Shown: piece by piece, positions 1 through 8,656 of the stretch | Position numbering within the stretch: position 1 is the first letter of the stretch | How the letters are laid out: the number at the start of each line of letters is the position of its first letter | DNA from: Candidatus Tumulicola sp. | GTDB taxonomy: Bacteria; Vulcanimicrobiota; Vulcanimicrobiia; Eremiobacterales; Eremiobacteraceae | Length of the DNA: 64,000 bases | Assembly: GCA_035601835.1 (NCBI GenBank) | Contig: DATNNM010000016.1 | Location: forward strand, 124,001 to 188,000 | Direction of reading: 5' to 3' | Notes under the pieces: model-generated | Databases searched by the model: none | Told to the model about the DNA's origin: nothing | Seen by the model: the letters and a program-made list of their open reading frames with translations, nothing else | Program-made: the position numbers and the translations under genes

Positions 1-300
1 GAGGCCGCCGTATGCGAAAAGCTCGTGCTGAACGTGGACGATCGGGGCTCCCAGCTCCTGTATTCGTACGAGCGCCTGACCGATGGCACGAGACGATCCG
101 CGAACGAATGACGGATAGACCGGGATCCCCCCATCGTTCCACATTTGCACACCGCCGTTGGTGGCGCGCGGGCCGACGATGCTAACAGAAACGGCCGCCG
201 ATGCTAGTTCATGCGCTAGGCGGCGGCTGTACCAGTTCAGCGCCGAGTCACCGCCGCCGGACATTTCCGGGCCACCTTCAAGGCAGTACGGCGTCAGCAT
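1..300 (-). CDS. Glycosyltransferase family 4, N-terminal part (runs off the window)
   Basis: Reading the minus strand from the ATG at 300 gives 100 open codons that leave the window at base 1. The start MLTPYCLEGGPEMSGGGD and the later run IVHVQHELFAYGG look like the N-terminal Rossmann domain of GT-B glycosyltransferases of family 4, in which a glycine-rich loop near the start contacts the acceptor. The nucleotide-sugar-binding C-terminal half lies outside. The frame is open back to a TAA at 343-345, but 298-300 is the only ATG. The gene follows a methyltransferase on the same strand after a 31-bp gap, so the two are probably co-transcribed polysaccharide genes. Donor and acceptor sugars cannot be told. 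Confidence 0.7.
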   Translation of the reverse strand, partial: MLTPYCLEGGPEMSGGGDSALNWYSRRLAHELASAAVSVSIVGPRATNGGVQMWNDGGIPVYPSFVRGSSRAIGQALVRIQELGAPIVHVQHELFAYGGL

Positions 301-331
301 CGTGACGGTCTTGCTCAGGTGGTCGGACCTT

Positions 332-1078
332 TCATGGACGTATTAGTCTGCACCACAAATTGCTGGCGAACACCCCACGCGCCGAGGGGATATGTTCGCG
401 TAGCATTTGTCTCTTCAGCCAGGCCATGCCTGAATACGGCCGGTGGAGAACATGCTTGTGGAAATAGAAGAAGTTCGTGTCGAGCACTGTGAAAAGACCT
501 CCAGTGAACTCAACATCCATGACACTGAGCGATTGCGCGCGCGCGATTTCCTCTAGACGATTGACCGAGTAGTGTCGATGCCCGAAGAACCAACTGGGGT
601 CAAGCGGGTTCAACAGGTTTGCGACAGGCGTGCTGAGGATGATGCTCCCGTGCTTCTTAAGAACCCGAGCGGCCTCGGCGAGCAATAAGCCCTCGCTCCC
701 GACGGGCACGTGCTCTATAATTTCGGTCAGCACCACGACATCGAACGAGCCGTCCGAAAAGGGCAAGGCCGAAACTGATTGAACCACCGCGAAGTTCGCT
801 CCAGGGACCAATCGCCTTGCGGTTTCGACTGCCGGAGCGGCTGGCGCTATGTCGACGCCGGTATAGAAGCGGTGCAGGTCGGGCGGCAATTGCCGAGCCA
901 GTTCGCCCTCCCAGCACCCCACGTCGAGTACTGCTCCGCCGCGCAAGTGCTGTTGAACCAATTGCGCTGCGCGGAGCAGTCGCAAAGGTGGATCCGGCGG
1001 CCTACCAGGAGACGGCGCAGTATACGTCATCTCGCCGCTCCGGCGCACGAGTTTCTGGAAGAGAGTGGGCGTCTTCAT
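332..1078 (-). CDS. Class I SAM-dependent methyltransferase
   Basis: A 248-residue protein with the SAM-binding motif I LDVGCWEGELARQL at about residues 51-64 and an acidic post-I strand (GVDIAP). A later motif, VVVLTEIIEHVP, matches the Methyltransf_11/23 group. These enzymes transfer methyl groups from S-adenosylmethionine, here probably to a sugar or lipid-linked saccharide given the surrounding glycosyltransferases. The longest frame starts at ATG 1078. An internal Met (MTYTAP, residue 17) is a possible alternative start. It is divergent from the GT2 gene beginning near 1362, and the roughly 280 bp between them shows no convincing gene and probably holds both promoters. Confidence 0.8.
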   Translation of the reverse strand: MKTPTLFQKLVRRSGEMTYTAPSPGRPPDPPLRLLRAAQLVQQHLRGGAVLDVGCWEGELARQLPPDLHRFYTGVDIAPAAPAVETARRLVPGANFAVVQSVSALPFSDGSFDVVVLTEIIEHVPVGSEGLLLAEAARVLKKHGSIILSTPVANLLNPLDPSWFFGHRHYSVNRLEEIARAQSLSVMDVEFTGGLFTVLDTNFFYFHKHVLHRPYSGMAWLKRQMLREHIPSARGVFASNLWCRLIRP

Positions 1079-1361
1079 TGCGCTACTGGTCCCATCTGGA
1101 TCCGCACGTGTCTATCGCCACAGGGCTGGCGACGATGGCCTACGCGACACGGGCGTTGCGGGACGATGTGTAGTATTTCGCTTGCCGAAAAAGCTCATGC
1201 GCCTCAGCGAGCATGCGCCACCCATCTTATTCGGTCAAACTTCAGCGCGCCTTCTCCGGGTAGGACGCCCGGAACCTTGCTTGGCCCTAAAGGCATCGCA
1301 CTTCGTGGGTGGACGCAGCCAAAACGCCCTAGTCACGAGGTCTCCTTCAGGAATCGACAGT

Positions 1362-2204
1362 GTGATTCAAGAAGCAGAGCCTGTGAACGACGCCACCTTC
1401 GACGGCAGCGTCTCCGTCATAATGCCGGCGTACAACGAGGCGCGCAACATCGCCGGCAATCTGCGCGAAACGGTCGAGACGCTTTCCGCCATGGATTGCG
1501 ACTTCGAGGTCATTCTCGTCGACGACGGCAGCTCGGACCTGACCTATCTCCAAGCCGCCAAGACCATCGCCGTGAGTCCCACGCGCCTGCGCGTGATCCG
1601 CTACGACCGCAACCTCGGCAAAGGCAACGCGCTGATGTGCGGCTTCAGCTATGCGCGCGGCGAGTACATCGTGTTCCTCGACGCGGATATGGATCTCCAT
1701 CCGCGGCAGTTGCCGCGCTTTTTCCAAATCATGCAGGAACGGAGCGCCGACGCCGTCGTGGGCAGCAAGTTCCATCGCGAGTCGCGCGTCGAGTATCCGG
1801 CGGTGCGCCGCATGTACAGCACCGTGTACTACGGGCTCGTGCGGCTTCTCTTCGGTTTGCCGCTCAAAGATACGCAAACCGGCATCAAACTTTTCAAAGC
1901 TGAGCTCTTGCGCAGAGTCTTCGCGAAAGTGCTGGTCAAGCGTTTCGCGTTCGACATCGAGGTGCTCGCCAACGCGCACCGCTTGGGCTATCGGATCGTC
2001 GACGCACCGGTCACGCTCACGTTCAGCCGGAAATTCGGGCGCGTGAAGATGCACGACGTCATCGACGTCCTGAAAGACACGCTGGCCATCTTCTACCGCA
2101 TGCACATCCTTCATTACTACGATCGCCAGCCCGTGGATCTCGATCCGCGCACATACGGGATGCCCGCGGTCGAGATCACGCAGACCGATCTCGTCGGCCC
2201 CTGA
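1362..2204 (+). CDS. GT2 glycosyltransferase, dolichyl-phosphate-mannose-synthase type
   Basis: About 280 residues of the GT-A fold. VSVIMPAYNEARNIAGNL opens the nucleotide-binding domain, EVILVDDGSSDLT carries the first acidic motif, and EYIVFLDADMDLHP carries the DXD-type metal site. The Q-T-G-I-K-L-F motif (DTQTGIKLFKAEL) is typical of DPM1/undecaprenyl-phosphate glycosyltransferases, which load a sugar onto a polyprenyl phosphate. There is no C-terminal membrane segment, so it is the soluble DPM1-like form. The frame is open from 1065, but the first 99 codons do not look like protein. I chose GTG 1362 because an AGGA lies nine bases upstream; GTG 1383 is equally compatible with the fold. 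A REP-like hairpin follows directly after the stop. Confidence 0.82.
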   Translation: MIQEAEPVNDATFDGSVSVIMPAYNEARNIAGNLRETVETLSAMDCDFEVILVDDGSSDLTYLQAAKTIAVSPTRLRVIRYDRNLGKGNALMCGFSYARGEYIVFLDADMDLHPRQLPRFFQIMQERSADAVVGSKFHRESRVEYPAVRRMYSTVYYGLVRLLFGLPLKDTQTGIKLFKAELLRRVFAKVLVKRFAFDIEVLANAHRLGYRIVDAPVTLTFSRKFGRVKMHDVIDVLKDTLAIFYRMHILHYYDRQPVDLDPRTYGMPAVEITQTDLVGP

Positions 2205-2229
2205 ACGGACCTGAAGGTCCGTTGCTACG
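2205..2229 (+). repeat. REP-like hairpin, ACGGACC stem
   Basis: The left arm ACGGACC, loop TGAA and right arm GGTCCGT form a perfect 7-bp stem, followed by the tail TGCTACG. On the other strand the tail reads CGTAG, so the element has the GTAG-plus-hairpin layout of REP sequences. It begins at the base after the GT2 stop codon and fills most of the 28 bp before the next start codon (2233), so it sits in the mRNA between two co-directional glycosyltransferase genes. Confidence 0.75.
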
Positions 2230-2232
2230 TCA

Positions 2233-3363
2233 ATGAACGTTCTGATCCTCAGTTGGCGGCTGCCCACGCACCCGCGTGCGGGAGGAGCGGAGCATCTGAC
2301 GCAGCGGATCGCTGAGGGTCTCGTTCGCAAAGGGCACTCAGTCACATGGGGTGGCGGGGGTCACGATGCGGGTGGAAGCAGCGTGACGTATCGCGGACTC
2401 GGATCTGAATTGCAGGCGATCGCTCGGGCAGCGGGCCTGTATCGCAGCCTCGCGCCGCGGCCGGACGTCGTGGTCGAGCAGGTCAACACGCTGCCGTTTT
2501 TCGCACGGCGATTCTCGCGGGTTCCGGTATTGACATGGTTCAATCAATTGGCGCGCTCGGTGTGGTGGCACGAGGCGCCGTTTCCGCTGAACGCCTTCGG
2601 GTACGCTGCCGAGCCGCTCTACCTCCTTTACTACCGCAACGCCGATGTCGTGACGATCTCGAAGAGTTCGGCCGAGGACCTGCGTCGCCACAAGGTCGGG
2701 AAACGCGTCAGCATCATCCCGGTCGCGGTGGACATCGTGCCCGAGAACGAACTCACATCGAAGACGGTCACGCCGCTGCGGCTCGCCTTCGTAGGCCGAA
2801 TCGTTTCATCGAAACGGCCGGAAGATGCGATTGAAGCACTCGTCGTCATCCGGCGCACGACGCCCGCGACGCTGGACATACTTGGGCCTGGAGAACCTCG
2901 CTACTTCGAGCGCCTCCGCGCGCTCGTGCAGCGGCGCGGCCTGGACTCTAGCGTTATGCTGCGCGGTTTTGTCGACGAAGCGACCAAGCGCAGCGTTTTA
3001 AAGCACAGCCATTTGCTGCTCGTGCCGTCGGCGAAAGAGGGCTGGGGCCTTGTCGTGACCGAGGCGAATCGCGTGGGGACGCCGGCTGTGGCCTACGACG
3101 TCGACGGTCTCCGCGATGCCGTTATCGACGGCGAGACTGGTTGGCTTTGTCCTCCGAACCCCCAGGCTTTGGCAGCGGCTGTGCTCGCTGCGGTGGCGGA
3201 CCCTTCTCGCTACGAACGCGTTCGCGAGCGCGCGATGGCATGGTCAAAGACGCTAACGTGGGACGCGACCGTGAGCGCTTTTGAAGGCTGTCTTATCGAA
3301 ACGCTGGCCCGGCAACGCGCGGGCGCAACGCCGTCAGACAAAGCAGCACGAGACACAGCGTGA
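2233..3363 (+). CDS. Glycosyltransferase family 4
   Basis: A 376-residue GT-B enzyme. The N-terminal domain starts MNVLILSWRLPTHPRAGGAE with the typical glycine-rich acceptor loop. The C-terminal donor domain begins near LAFVGRIVSSKRPEDAIEAL and contains LLVPSAKEGWGLVVTEA, the conserved EX7E-type motif that holds the nucleotide sugar. It probably adds one sugar to a lipid-linked chain at the cytoplasmic membrane face. The 3' end overlaps the convergent GT-C-like gene by 71 bp, so the last codons lie antisense to that gene's end. It is likely co-transcribed with the GT2 upstream. Confidence 0.85.
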   Translation: MNVLILSWRLPTHPRAGGAEHLTQRIAEGLVRKGHSVTWGGGGHDAGGSSVTYRGLGSELQAIARAAGLYRSLAPRPDVVVEQVNTLPFFARRFSRVPVLTWFNQLARSVWWHEAPFPLNAFGYAAEPLYLLYYRNADVVTISKSSAEDLRRHKVGKRVSIIPVAVDIVPENELTSKTVTPLRLAFVGRIVSSKRPEDAIEALVVIRRTTPATLDILGPGEPRYFERLRALVQRRGLDSSVMLRGFVDEATKRSVLKHSHLLLVPSAKEGWGLVVTEANRVGTPAVAYDVDGLRDAVIDGETGWLCPPNPQALAAAVLAAVADPSRYERVRERAMAWSKTLTWDATVSAFEGCLIETLARQRAGATPSDKAARDTA

Positions 3364-6300
3364 TCCCTGCGACAGCAAGAGCCTGAAGCTGCCTGAATAA
3401 GACACTCGGTTTGAAATAGACGTCAATGTCGCGCAGCGCATGCGGGGGCACGATCCAACCATTGAAGATGCCGTCGACGGTGACGTGCCTCCACGCCAGA
3501 TCCCTGCCGGCGGCGGCCACGTGCCAGCCCTCGGCGAAGCTGTTTCGCAATACGAATAAGCGCGTCCCCTGCGGCAGCCGTGCTGTGTAGCGATCCACGT
3601 CTCCAATCCAGTGCACGGGCATGATGCGCGGCGCTTTGCCGGCGACGGCCACGACGTCCCCGGTCCGGTTCGGCACTACTCGCAGCGAGATGTTCTTGAA
3701 CTGAACCACTGACGGAACGAAATCTGCAGCGCCGATCAGTTCCAGCGCGACGGCATCATTGCCGGCTCCGACGTGCACGTCCGCCTGCACGGTCTGCCAG
3801 CTGTCGCCGGCGTGAAAGCCGCTTTCCCACAGGGTTTGGCCGTCGCTGCCGGCGAGGCGCACCACCGGTTCTTGCCCCTTGAGCGAGCGCGCTTCCAGTC
3901 TGACGCGCACGATCAGGCCCGACGCGCCGAAGATGGTTTGGCGCTCGCTGAGGTGCCCTTGGCGTGCGCGCAGTTCCAAAACGCCGCCTGGCTCGATGGA
4001 ATAACTCTCGCGGCTTTGGGCTTGAGGAAGCGGCCGTCGCGTCTCCTGGTTGATGATCGGACCCCATAGCCCGTGCTCAAACGCCGGGTCGCGAAGCAGG
4101 CCGGGACCGTCGACGCCGGGTTCCAATCGGATCCGCCCTGCTGGTACCGGCGCGATGAGGTCAGACTGGATCAACGACCCCTCACCGATGAGCCGCATGC
4201 GCCTCACGCCGGCGTGGCGATACTCGTTGATCGTAGGATCGGCAGCCGTCTTGAACGCGTACCCCGCCAACGCCGGTCGTCCGCTTGCGGCGTTGATCAC
4301 TCGCTGCCAGCGGTGCCATCGCTCGCCGAACAGCAAATCGTCGTCATCGATCGATGCTCCCGCGGCCGCGAAGGATATCGCCGGCTCGGCGCCCCGAACG
4401 TTCTTGTACTCCAGCTCTGCCAGCAGCTTGTCGTCGCGCGGCAACGATCCGCGCGACGCGATGCTGGCACAGCTTGAGCCGATACCGGTGACAAGGCGCA
4501 AGACCCCCTGCCCCAGAGGTGCCGCACTGGGCTGACTCATGCGCTCGGTCAGCGGCTGCCTGCAATCGGCGACGAGCGTCCACCCTTCGCCCTCGAGCAC
4601 GTTTGGCTGGAGTTGGTAGACTTCGATCTTCAGGGGCGCATCCCGCGGCGCCGTGTAGACCCCGAGATCCATCCGCGCGTCGGTGGAGATCGGTTGTGCC
4701 GCGACATAGTAATCATCGCCGATGCGAATTGCGATTTCCGCGCGCGCCGGCGCGGTGAGCGCAATGACGACGTCGCGAGCCCAGACCAGGGGCGCGCCGC
4801 TGGTTTCGACGCGAGGACCTTCGAAGTGCAAGTTCAGCGTGCGCGGCGACACGAGCCGTGCCGAGACCGCAAAGGTTCGCGGCGTCAGCCAAGCCTTACC
4901 CAGCTTATCCAACGAGTATGCAGATCGGTGCTCCCCGGAACCGATGGAAAAACCGAGCGCACGCGGCGAGCCGGTCGTGTCGTCCGATGCGTCGAGCCAT
5001 GCCGCCTCGCCGGGTAGGAGCGCGCCGGCGCGCACCAGATCGGGCGGGTCGGGGGAGAGCCATTGGCCGGCGCCGTCATAGGCCGAGATGAACGCCTCCG
5101 CGCCCTGCACGCGATACACATCGAGCTTGCCGAATGAGATCACCTTGCGGATGCCCGGCTGGTGTGCGAGGTACGAGGCGACATACGCTGCACCCAAGAT
5201 GTGCCGGAACGGCATCGTCGTTTTGATGTCGTTGCGCTGCAGGATCCAGCCGATGCCCGACGCCCGCAGAGCCGGCGCCATCGGAGCGTCAGGCCTGCTT
5301 TGAATGCTCTCCAAGATACCGCCGAGCATGCTACGCGCCGCGGGAGAAATTGCCAAATACCCATAGGGGTCCGACGCGAGGAGGACGACCGCTGCGTGGA
5401 TCAATGTGCGCGGCGGTCCGTCTGCGCCGTAATAACCCCAGTCGTACGGCATTGCGTAGAAATCGTCGTTCGGCATGATGAGAACACGCTCGCTGCCCGC
5501 GCCCCGGTTCAAGAATGCCGCTGCGTCGTACCAATATTGCGGAATGTCCACGACCGTGCGCGCCTGCCCATTGAGCCACTCGTCGGACAGCGTGGCTCCG
5601 ACGTCAAAAGGCACGCCGCTCGCGATCAACAACGCGAGCAACGCGAATGCCGCGACCCTCTCGATCGTCTGGCGTGCCCGAATCTGCGCGCGGGCGAGCA
5701 TACCGCCGATGCGTGACACCACCTCGACCAGGCCGAGCGCAGCCAACGTGAACAACGCCAAGTACAGGGTGATGCCGGCCTCGACGAGTGGATCGCGCAG
5801 GAGCCAGAAGAATGGGATGTGCTGGTACAAGAAAGCGTTCGCCTCACCGAAGGGTGCGTGATAGCCTTTGGCCAGGAATGCCGACACGGCGAGCACCGCG
5901 AACAACGCAGCAAGGCGACGCCGGTATGGGCTCAACACCGACGCAAGCGCGAAGACAAGCGGCGCGAAGACGAGCTCCCGAAGCGGCGCGCGCTCGTACA
6001 TCCAGAACCACGGAGCATACTCGCGGTAGTCGAGCGACCAAATGGCTTTCATCGACAGCAGATTCAACAGGCTCGCGCGCCGGTCGACCCATGCCCACCC
6101 TATGGGACCCTCGAAAGTCTGCGACGCCGCGCCGCCACCGCCGAGCGTGACGATCACCTGGTACGCCCACCAACCGTTGATCGCAAGGCTGAACATCACG
6201 CCGAGAGCCAGGCCCACGGCCGTTTGCCGGAATGTCCGCCAGACCACCCAGCCCGCGACGATCCATCCCGCAGCCCACGCCAAGAAATACGCGGCGATCG

Positions 6301-6880
6301 GCGGCGTGCCCGCGATCATCATGACGCCGAGGCTCATCAGCCCGCATTCGGCCGCGAATCGTAACGGCGAGATGGGTTGGCGCAGTCGCCGGACGAGCCA
6401 ACCGGCGGCAAGCGGGAAAAACCCGATCGCAAATGCGTCGATGTAGTTGAGAAACGTCGTCGCGTTGTACAATGATAGCGGCAGCGCGAGGCCGGCGATC
6501 AACGCGACGACCGGGCGCTCGGGGAAAAGGCCCCGCACGAAATACGCGGTGCCTATGCCTTCAAAGATCAGCAACGCGGTGTAGAACGTGAACTGCTGCA
6601 GCGGCGGGGGGAATCCGATGTGGGCCAGGAGTCCGCACAGCGCCGCCGGCAGTATCCCTTCGGGATTGAAGCTGGTAGAACCAAGACCGCTGACGGAGAT
6701 CGACCACAACGATAGGGCATAGGCAAGATGCTGGTTGCCGGGAATGGCGTAGCCCGGCCACAAGTCGCCCAGCGCTATGAGCCCGTTTCGGTGGAACGCA
6801 CCGAAGGCTGCGAGAAACAGAGTCACGCCGACGATGCCGTATGGCATCGCCATCGCTCGCAAGCGATCGACAAACGTCAC
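3293..6880 (-). CDS. Very large GT-C-like polytopic membrane protein (1195 aa)
   Basis: The N-terminal ~430 residues hold about ten hydrophobic segments, then a long non-membrane region (about 430-1150), then one C-terminal membrane helix (LQALAVAGITLCLVLLCLTA). An acidic first-loop motif (ALGDLWPGYAIPG) and a membrane-edge motif (FFWLLRDPLVEA) recur in modified form in the 1092-aa protein at 8653-11931 (GGDSVYPPDPF, FLFREPTSKAP). The pair YDWGYYGADG / VNYGWFYGSDG also aligns, so the two are paralogues. The layout resembles GT-C enzymes such as AftD arabinofuranosyltransferases, which use polyprenyl-linked donors outside the membrane and carry carbohydrate-binding modules; no specific activity can be assigned. 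Start is GTG 6880. Upstream on the same strand is the short palindrome CAGTAGAACTG. Confidence 0.7.
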   Translation of the reverse strand: MTFVDRLRAMAMPYGIVGVTLFLAAFGAFHRNGLIALGDLWPGYAIPGNQHLAYALSLWSISVSGLGSTSFNPEGILPAALCGLLAHIGFPPPLQQFTFYTALLIFEGIGTAYFVRGLFPERPVVALIAGLALPLSLYNATTFLNYIDAFAIGFFPLAAGWLVRRLRQPISPLRFAAECGLMSLGVMMIAGTPPIAAYFLAWAAGWIVAGWVVWRTFRQTAVGLALGVMFSLAINGWWAYQVIVTLGGGGAASQTFEGPIGWAWVDRRASLLNLLSMKAIWSLDYREYAPWFWMYERAPLRELVFAPLVFALASVLSPYRRRLAALFAVLAVSAFLAKGYHAPFGEANAFLYQHIPFFWLLRDPLVEAGITLYLALFTLAALGLVEVVSRIGGMLARAQIRARQTIERVAAFALLALLIASGVPFDVGATLSDEWLNGQARTVVDIPQYWYDAAAFLNRGAGSERVLIMPNDDFYAMPYDWGYYGADGPPRTLIHAAVVLLASDPYGYLAISPAARSMLGGILESIQSRPDAPMAPALRASGIGWILQRNDIKTTMPFRHILGAAYVASYLAHQPGIRKVISFGKLDVYRVQGAEAFISAYDGAGQWLSPDPPDLVRAGALLPGEAAWLDASDDTTGSPRALGFSIGSGEHRSAYSLDKLGKAWLTPRTFAVSARLVSPRTLNLHFEGPRVETSGAPLVWARDVVIALTAPARAEIAIRIGDDYYVAAQPISTDARMDLGVYTAPRDAPLKIEVYQLQPNVLEGEGWTLVADCRQPLTERMSQPSAAPLGQGVLRLVTGIGSSCASIASRGSLPRDDKLLAELEYKNVRGAEPAISFAAAGASIDDDDLLFGERWHRWQRVINAASGRPALAGYAFKTAADPTINEYRHAGVRRMRLIGEGSLIQSDLIAPVPAGRIRLEPGVDGPGLLRDPAFEHGLWGPIINQETRRPLPQAQSRESYSIEPGGVLELRARQGHLSERQTIFGASGLIVRVRLEARSLKGQEPVVRLAGSDGQTLWESGFHAGDSWQTVQADVHVGAGNDAVALELIGAADFVPSVVQFKNISLRVVPNRTGDVVAVAGKAPRIMPVHWIGDVDRYTARLPQGTRLFVLRNSFAEGWHVAAAGRDLAWRHVTVDGIFNGWIVPPHALRDIDVYFKPSVLFRQLQALAVAGITLCLVLLCLTALRPRVAGPAFR

Positions 6881-6972
6881 TCGCTCAGCTTCAGTTCTAC
6901 TGAAAAGCGCACGCGACGGCGATTCGCGGTGAGCTTGCGGTTTTCCAGCATGAGAGGGATGCGCTGCTGAGC

Positions 6973-7824
6973 ATGGGTAAAGTACGGTCGGTGAACGCGG
7001 GTCTCGTTTCGATCATCGTCACGACCAAGAATTCGGAGCGCACGCTGCGCGCGTGCCTTTCGAGCGCGCGCGGGCAGACATATCCGGATGTCGAAATCAT
7101 CGTGGTCGACAATGACTCGACCGATGACACCATGCGCATTGCCCGCGAATTTGCCGATTCCGTCGTGCAGGGCGGCCCAGAGCGGTCGGCACAGCGCAAC
7201 ATCGGCATCCGCGAGGCGCGCGGTGCGTGGGTGCTCGTGCTCGATTCGGACATGGTCCTTGATCCCGACGTGGTCGCCGAATCGGTTGCGGCAGCCAAGC
7301 AGTGCAATGCAGCGGGTGTCGTCGTCCCGGAGTTCTCATTCGGCGAAGGCTTTTGGGGCGCGTGCAAGATCCTCGAGCGCTCATTTTACACGAACGACGG
7401 GATCGTCACCGCTGCGAGATTCTTCGACCGTGAAACAGTTGTCTCGCTCGGAGGATACGATGAATCGCTGACCGGCCCCGAGGATTGGGACATGTCGATC
7501 CGCGTGTGCGGCAGTCCCGCGACCGTATTCGCGCAGACGCGCATCCTTCATGATGAAGGGCGGCATTCGCTCGGATCGCTCTTTGTGAGAAAATTCTACT
7601 ACGGCAGAAGCATGCCTCGATTTATCCGAAAACACGGCGCAAGCGCTCTATGCCGGCTCAACCCGTTTCGGGGCGCGCTGCTTCGCAATTTCTTTCATAT
7701 CTTCAAGAATCCGGTGCTCGGATGCGGCCTCGTGGTGATAAAGATGGTCGAATCGACCGGCGGTTTTCTCGGCATGCTGGATGGACGCGTTCGCTCGAGC
7801 GACGCCGTGTACCGCAAGGCTTAG
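6973..7824 (+). CDS. GT2 family glycosyltransferase
   Basis: A 283-residue GT-A protein. VSIIVTTKNSERTLRACL and EIIVVDNDSTDDTM form the nucleotide-binding start, GAWVLVLDSDMVLDP carries the DXD metal motif, and the GPEDWDMSIRV region matches the catalytic-base motif (ED.D) of inverting GT2 enzymes. It most likely transfers a sugar from a nucleotide donor during polysaccharide assembly. It is transcribed away from the GT-C-like gene at 6880, with 92 bp between the starts, and leads the long plus-strand run that reaches 23 kb. A gap of about 106 bp separates it from the next gene; I see nothing there. Confidence 0.85.
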   Translation: MGKVRSVNAGLVSIIVTTKNSERTLRACLSSARGQTYPDVEIIVVDNDSTDDTMRIAREFADSVVQGGPERSAQRNIGIREARGAWVLVLDSDMVLDPDVVAESVAAAKQCNAAGVVVPEFSFGEGFWGACKILERSFYTNDGIVTAARFFDRETVVSLGGYDESLTGPEDWDMSIRVCGSPATVFAQTRILHDEGRHSLGSLFVRKFYYGRSMPRFIRKHGASALCRLNPFRGALLRNFFHIFKNPVLGCGLVVIKMVESTGGFLGMLDGRVRSSDAVYRKA

Positions 7825-7930
7825 CCGTGAACCCGCCGACCTGGAAGCGAGTGCAGCTGAACTGTAACTCGACTTGCTCACGCTTGCTTCAAAAGATCCA
7901 TTGGATCGGTGTCTTTGGGCGGAAACGCGA

Positions 7931-8656
7931 ATGAACGCTTCGCTCGCTCGATTTTTCCGCGCTCTGCCCTCGCCGGTACAGGGATTCATCCGCTCACTCA
8001 TCGAGATATGGCCGGGCGTGCTCACGTATCACCAGGACGGCCTGGCGACCCGCCATTCGAGCGACTTTCTCGCCGAAGCGCGCTTCAGACGCGCTTATGC
8101 TGCGGGTGCGGCCACGAAATCGTGGGGAGAGGTGGACGTTCAATGGCGCGCATACGTGTGCTGTTGGGCTGCTTCCCACGCCGCGCGCCTCGAGGGGGAC
8201 TTCGTGGAGTGTGGCGTCAATCGTGGCGCCAACGCACGCGCGATCGTCGACTATCTCGACTTTGCTCGATTGCCGAAGACGTTCTATCTGCTGGACCTGT
8301 TTGCTGACTCCGACCCTAGTGGCTCCGGTGATGACCTCTACGAGGACGTCATCAGGACATTCCGCGACTTCCCAAATGTGCGGCTCGTGCGCGGGCGGAT
8401 CCCGGGCACCCTTCCGATGGTCACACCCGCGAAGGTCTGTTTCCTGGCGATCGACATGAATGATGCCGGGCCCGAGATTGCAGCCGCCGAGCATTTTTGG
8501 GATATTCTCGTGCCGGGCGCTATCATCGTGCTCGACGACTACGGTGATCGTCTTTTTTGGCGTCAAAAGGTCGCGTTTGATCATTTCGCTCAGCGAGTCG
8601 GCGTGGAGGTGCTCTCCCTGCCCACCGGCCAGGGGCTCATTCTAAAACCGGGATGA
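7931..8656 (+). CDS. TylF/macrocin O-methyltransferase-like protein
   Basis: A 241-residue protein. GDFVECGVNRGANARAIVDY is the SAM-binding loop typical of the TylF (macrocin O-methyltransferase) family, followed by FYLLDLFADSDPSG. A later VPGAIIVLDDYGD carries the metal-coordinating aspartates of this group. Such enzymes O-methylate sugar hydroxyls and are common in surface-glycan clusters. The open frame reaches back to 7874, but ATG 7931 gives the natural protein start. The stop overlaps the next gene's ATG (ATGA at 8653), which suggests translational coupling to the large membrane protein downstream. Confidence 0.8.
   Translation: MNASLARFFRALPSPVQGFIRSLIEIWPGVLTYHQDGLATRHSSDFLAEARFRRAYAAGAATKSWGEVDVQWRAYVCCWAASHAARLEGDFVECGVNRGANARAIVDYLDFARLPKTFYLLDLFADSDPSGSGDDLYEDVIRTFRDFPNVRLVRGRIPGTLPMVTPAKVCFLAIDMNDAGPEIAAAEHFWDILVPGAIIVLDDYGDRLFWRQKVAFDHFAQRVGVEVLSLPTGQGLILKPG

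Noticed and set aside
1079-1361. N-terminal extension of the GT2 gene (open from 1065)
   Set aside because: The first 99 codons have no GT2 similarity and read like random high-GC translation. The conserved fold begins near 1410, and GTG 1362 has a ribosome-binding site.
2205-2229. Plain intrinsic terminators as the explanation for all hairpins
   Set aside because: Most copies lack a T-run, several lie within coding regions, and all share the same tail after the stem, which terminators do not need.
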